Source: Chloroflexota bacterium
GTDB lineage: Bacteria > Chloroflexota > Limnocylindria > Limnocylindrales > CSP1-4
DNA: 12,286 bases
Reading direction: 5' to 3'
Assembly (NCBI GenBank): GCA_021777365.1
Contig: JAJYDP010000079.1
Span: forward strand, 1 to 12,286
This document shows positions 10,392 to 12,286 of the stretch, piece by piece. The notes beneath the pieces are model-generated. The model worked only from the letters and a program-made list of their open reading frames with translations. It was not told where the DNA came from and searched no databases. Each line of letters begins with the position of its first letter. Positions within the stretch are counted from its first letter, which is position 1. The translations under genes were made by a program, and so were the position numbers.

Positions 10392-12286
10392 GGCGTCGTC
10401 GCCACCGTCAAGTCGAAGCTCGACATCGTCGAGATCATCGGCGAGAGCGTCCCCCTCCGGAAGGCGGGCACGACATGGAAGGGCCTGTGCCCGTTCCACG
10501 GGGAGCGCACGCCGTCGTTCGTCGTCACGCCCGCGCGGGAGAGCTGGCACTGCTTCGGGTGCGGCCTGGGAGGGGACATCTTCAGCTTCGTCATGCAGCG
10601 CGAGGGGATCGACTTCCCGGCCGCGCTGCGCCTGCTCGCGGCACGGGCCGGCGTGGAGCTCGACGAACGCACGACGCGAGAGGACGCCCGGAAGCGGCGC
10701 CTGCGCGAGGTGCTCGAGGCGGCGATCGCGTTCTACCACGCCGTCCTGACCGAGTCGCGCCACGGCCGAACCGCCCTCGACTACCTCCGCGGCCGCGGGT
10801 TCACGGACGAGACGATCGGGACGTTCCAGCTCGGCTACGCACCCGACGGCTGGGAGACGCTCTCGCGCGCCCTGCGGACGAAGCGCGGCGCGACCGACGA
10901 CGAGCTGGAGACGGTGGGCCTGGCGCTCCGCGGCCGGCGGGGCGGGGTCTACGACCGGTTCCGGGGGCGCGTCATCTTCCCCATCCGCGATGCCGCGGGC
11001 AACGCGACCGGGCTCGGCGGCCGGATCCTGGAGCGCGCCGGCGGACCGGCCGAGGGGGCCCCGGAGCGCGATCGCGGCCCCAAGTACCTGAACTCGCCGG
11101 CCACGCCGCTCTTCGACAAGAGCCGCTCCCTGTACCTCATCGACCGTGCCCGGGCGGCCATGCGCCGGACCGGCCGGGCCGTCATCGTCGAGGGCTACAC
11201 GGACGCGCTCATGGCCCACCAGGCCGGCTTCCAGAACGTCGTCGCGGGGCTCGGCACGGCGCTCACGGCGGCCCAGGTCGAGCTGGTGACGCGCTACGCG
11301 CCGGCCATCGCGCTCGCGTACGACGTCGATCCCGCGGGCCAGAGCGCGGGGACGTTCGGCGCGACCGAGCTGACCGCGCTGATCTCGGAGATCCAGCGCA
11401 GCCGCGCACCGATCGGGCTGACCGAGGTCGGCGTGGTGCGACTGCCCGAGGGACGCGACCCCGACGAGGTGATCCGCGACGAGCGCGCGACCTGGGAGTC
11501 CGCCACCGCCGAGCCGCAGCCGATCATGGACTACCTGGTCGACTACTTCGCGGGGCGGCACGATCCGCGCACCGTGGCCGGGCGCAAGCGGCTCGTCGAG
11601 GCCGTCACCCCCACGCTCCGCCACATCGGCGACCCGGTCGAGCGGACGGCGTACGTGCAGGCGCTGGCCCGACGCAGCGGCGTGGACGAACGGACGATCC
11701 TCGAGGTCCTGCAGCGACCCGAGTCGACCCGTCCGGGCGCCGACGATCCGGGCGCGACCGGGCACGGCACCGGCCGCTTCACGGCCGAGGCCGTCCTCTC
11801 GGCCCGGGAGGGATCCGATCCCGCGGCGGCGGCGAAGACGCTCGACCCGATCGAGCAGGAGTTGCTCGGGCTCCTCCTGCGGCTCCCCGAGGTGCGGCTG
11901 GATCGCACGGACCTCGCGCCGGAGGCGCTCCTGACGACGCCCGCCCGTGAGCTCTGGCGGGCGCTGCTGGCGGCCGACGCGTCCGCGCGGGAGGCCGATC
12001 CGGGGGCATGGGGGGTCGCGCCGGAGGCGTTCCTGCCTTCGCTCGATCCCGAGCTCGGGCTGATCGCCCGCGGGCTGCTGCTGCGGCGCGGCCCGGAGCT
12101 CCCCGCCGAGCGGGCGGCCCGTGCCGTGGACCAGTGCCTGATCAACCTCGAGCGACGCCACGTGGACGAGGAGCTCGACTTCCTGCGCGCCGATCTCGCG
12201 GAGCTCGAGGCGCGACGCGACGCTCGGCCCGCGGCCGGCGCGCGCGAACCTGCCACCGGCGCGCGCGAACCCGCCGCGCTCGACGC
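10383..12286 (+). CDS. dnaG: DNA primase DnaG, C-terminus beyond window
   Basis: Makes RNA primers at the replication fork with DnaB helicase. The frame is open for 634 codons and leaves the window. The start is TTG at 10383, with GAGAGGT (10373-10379) upstream; no ATG or GTG in this frame precedes the conserved N-terminus. The zinc-binding domain shows Cys36, His39, Cys57 and Cys60 in CPFH...CFGCG with the usual LCPFHGERTPSF. The catalytic core has FRGRVIFPIRD, GRIL, PKYLNSP and LFDKSRSLY; the TOPRIM metal residues are Glu270 in VEGYTD and Asp314/Asp316 in YDVDPAG, near-identical in position to E. coli E265, D309 and D311. The C-terminal helicase-interaction part is Arg/Glu/Leu-rich (LERRHVDEELDFLRADL) and ends in a heptapeptide repeat. 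It is separated from the sugar operon by a regulatory region and probably belongs to a housekeeping replication or sigma-factor cluster. Confidence 0.96.
   Translation, partial: MSTGVVATVKSKLDIVEIIGESVPLRKAGTTWKGLCPFHGERTPSFVVTPARESWHCFGCGLGGDIFSFVMQREGIDFPAALRLLAARAGVELDERTTREDARKRRLREVLEAAIAFYHAVLTESRHGRTALDYLRGRGFTDETIGTFQLGYAPDGWETLSRALRTKRGATDDELETVGLALRGRRGGVYDRFRGRVIFPIRDAAGNATGLGGRILERAGGPAEGAPERDRGPKYLNSPATPLFDKSRSLYLIDRARAAMRRTGRAVIVEGYTDALMAHQAGFQNVVAGLGTALTAAQVELVTRYAPAIALAYDVDPAGQSAGTFGATELTALISEIQRSRAPIGLTEVGVVRLPEGRDPDEVIRDERATWESATAEPQPIMDYLVDYFAGRHDPRTVAGRKRLVEAVTPTLRHIGDPVERTAYVQALARRSGVDERTILEVLQRPESTRPGADDPGATGHGTGRFTAEAVLSAREGSDPAAAAKTLDPIEQELLGLLLRLPEVRLDRTDLAPEALLTTPARELWRALLAADASAREADPGAWGVAPEAFLPSLDPELGLIARGLLLRRGPELPAERAARAVDQCLINLERRHVDEELDFLRADLAELEARRDARPAAGAREPATGAREPAALD
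12234..12275 (+). repeat. Two tandem 21-base units inside dnaG
   Basis: Two adjacent in-frame 21-base units (12234-12254 and 12255-12275) share the core CCGGCGCGCGCGAACC and encode AGAREPA followed by TGAREPA. This is a low-complexity linker in the primase C-terminus and may continue beyond the window. Confidence 0.6.

Noticed and set aside
10254..12161. A 635-codon open frame on the minus strand and a 560-codon plus frame (10268-11950) over dnaG
   Set aside because: Both are shadows in high-GC DNA; the DnaG frame has the zinc finger and TOPRIM motifs in order.

Overview
The window is about 12.3 kb of very GC-rich bacterial DNA (by eye near 70% G+C) with dense gene packing, GTG and TTG starts, and a lipoprotein whose N-terminus carries a long Ala/Ser/Thr/Gly linker. 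That style suggests a high-GC Gram-positive-like lineage, for example Chloroflexota or Actinomycetota. This is an inference; no taxonomic marker was compared. There are ten protein genes plus one speculative small ORF. No tRNA, rRNA, insertion sequence, prophage or CRISPR array was seen.

Left arm, 1-4493, all on the minus strand and read from right to left: a lipoprotein solute-binding protein, two CUT1-type (MalF/MalG-like) ABC sugar permeases, a DeoD-like purine nucleoside phosphorylase, and the first 54 codons of an inositol-monophosphatase-family phosphatase cut by the window edge. No ABC ATPase gene is present, so the importer must borrow one. A strong GC hairpin lies in the leader of the binding-protein gene and another between the last permease and the phosphorylase.

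Centre, 4494-5042: a 549-base divergent intergenic region. It holds a good promoter for the rightward operon (TTGACA, 18-base spacer, TACGAT), a small TTTCGAAA palindrome, weaker promoter candidates for the leftward operon, and a 29-codon ORF with a strong ribosome site.

Right arm, 5043-10074, plus strand: a tightly packed operon of a class I DhnA/LsrF-type aldolase, an FGGY sugar kinase, an L-arabinose/L-fucose-isomerase-like protein, a divergent archaeal-type triosephosphate-isomerase homologue, and a YjbQ/UPF0047 protein. Together they can be read as aldose to ketose to ketose phosphate to dihydroxyacetone phosphate plus a short aldehyde, with the TIM homologue feeding glycolysis. The divergent import operon with a nucleoside phosphorylase and a phosphatase suggests that the sugar may be released from an imported nucleoside or nucleoside-like glycoside. 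The substrate cannot be read from the sequence, and the role of the YjbQ protein in this setting is unknown.

Right edge, 10075-12286: a 308-base regulatory region with two identical 15-bp palindromes and two further half-sites of a CTTGACA(A/C)G motif, one overlapping the -35 box of a candidate promoter, followed by dnaG (DNA primase). The dnaG gene starts with TTG, that TTG is the first base triplet of a perfect TTGTCCACA DnaA-box sequence, and the gene runs off the window after 634 codons.
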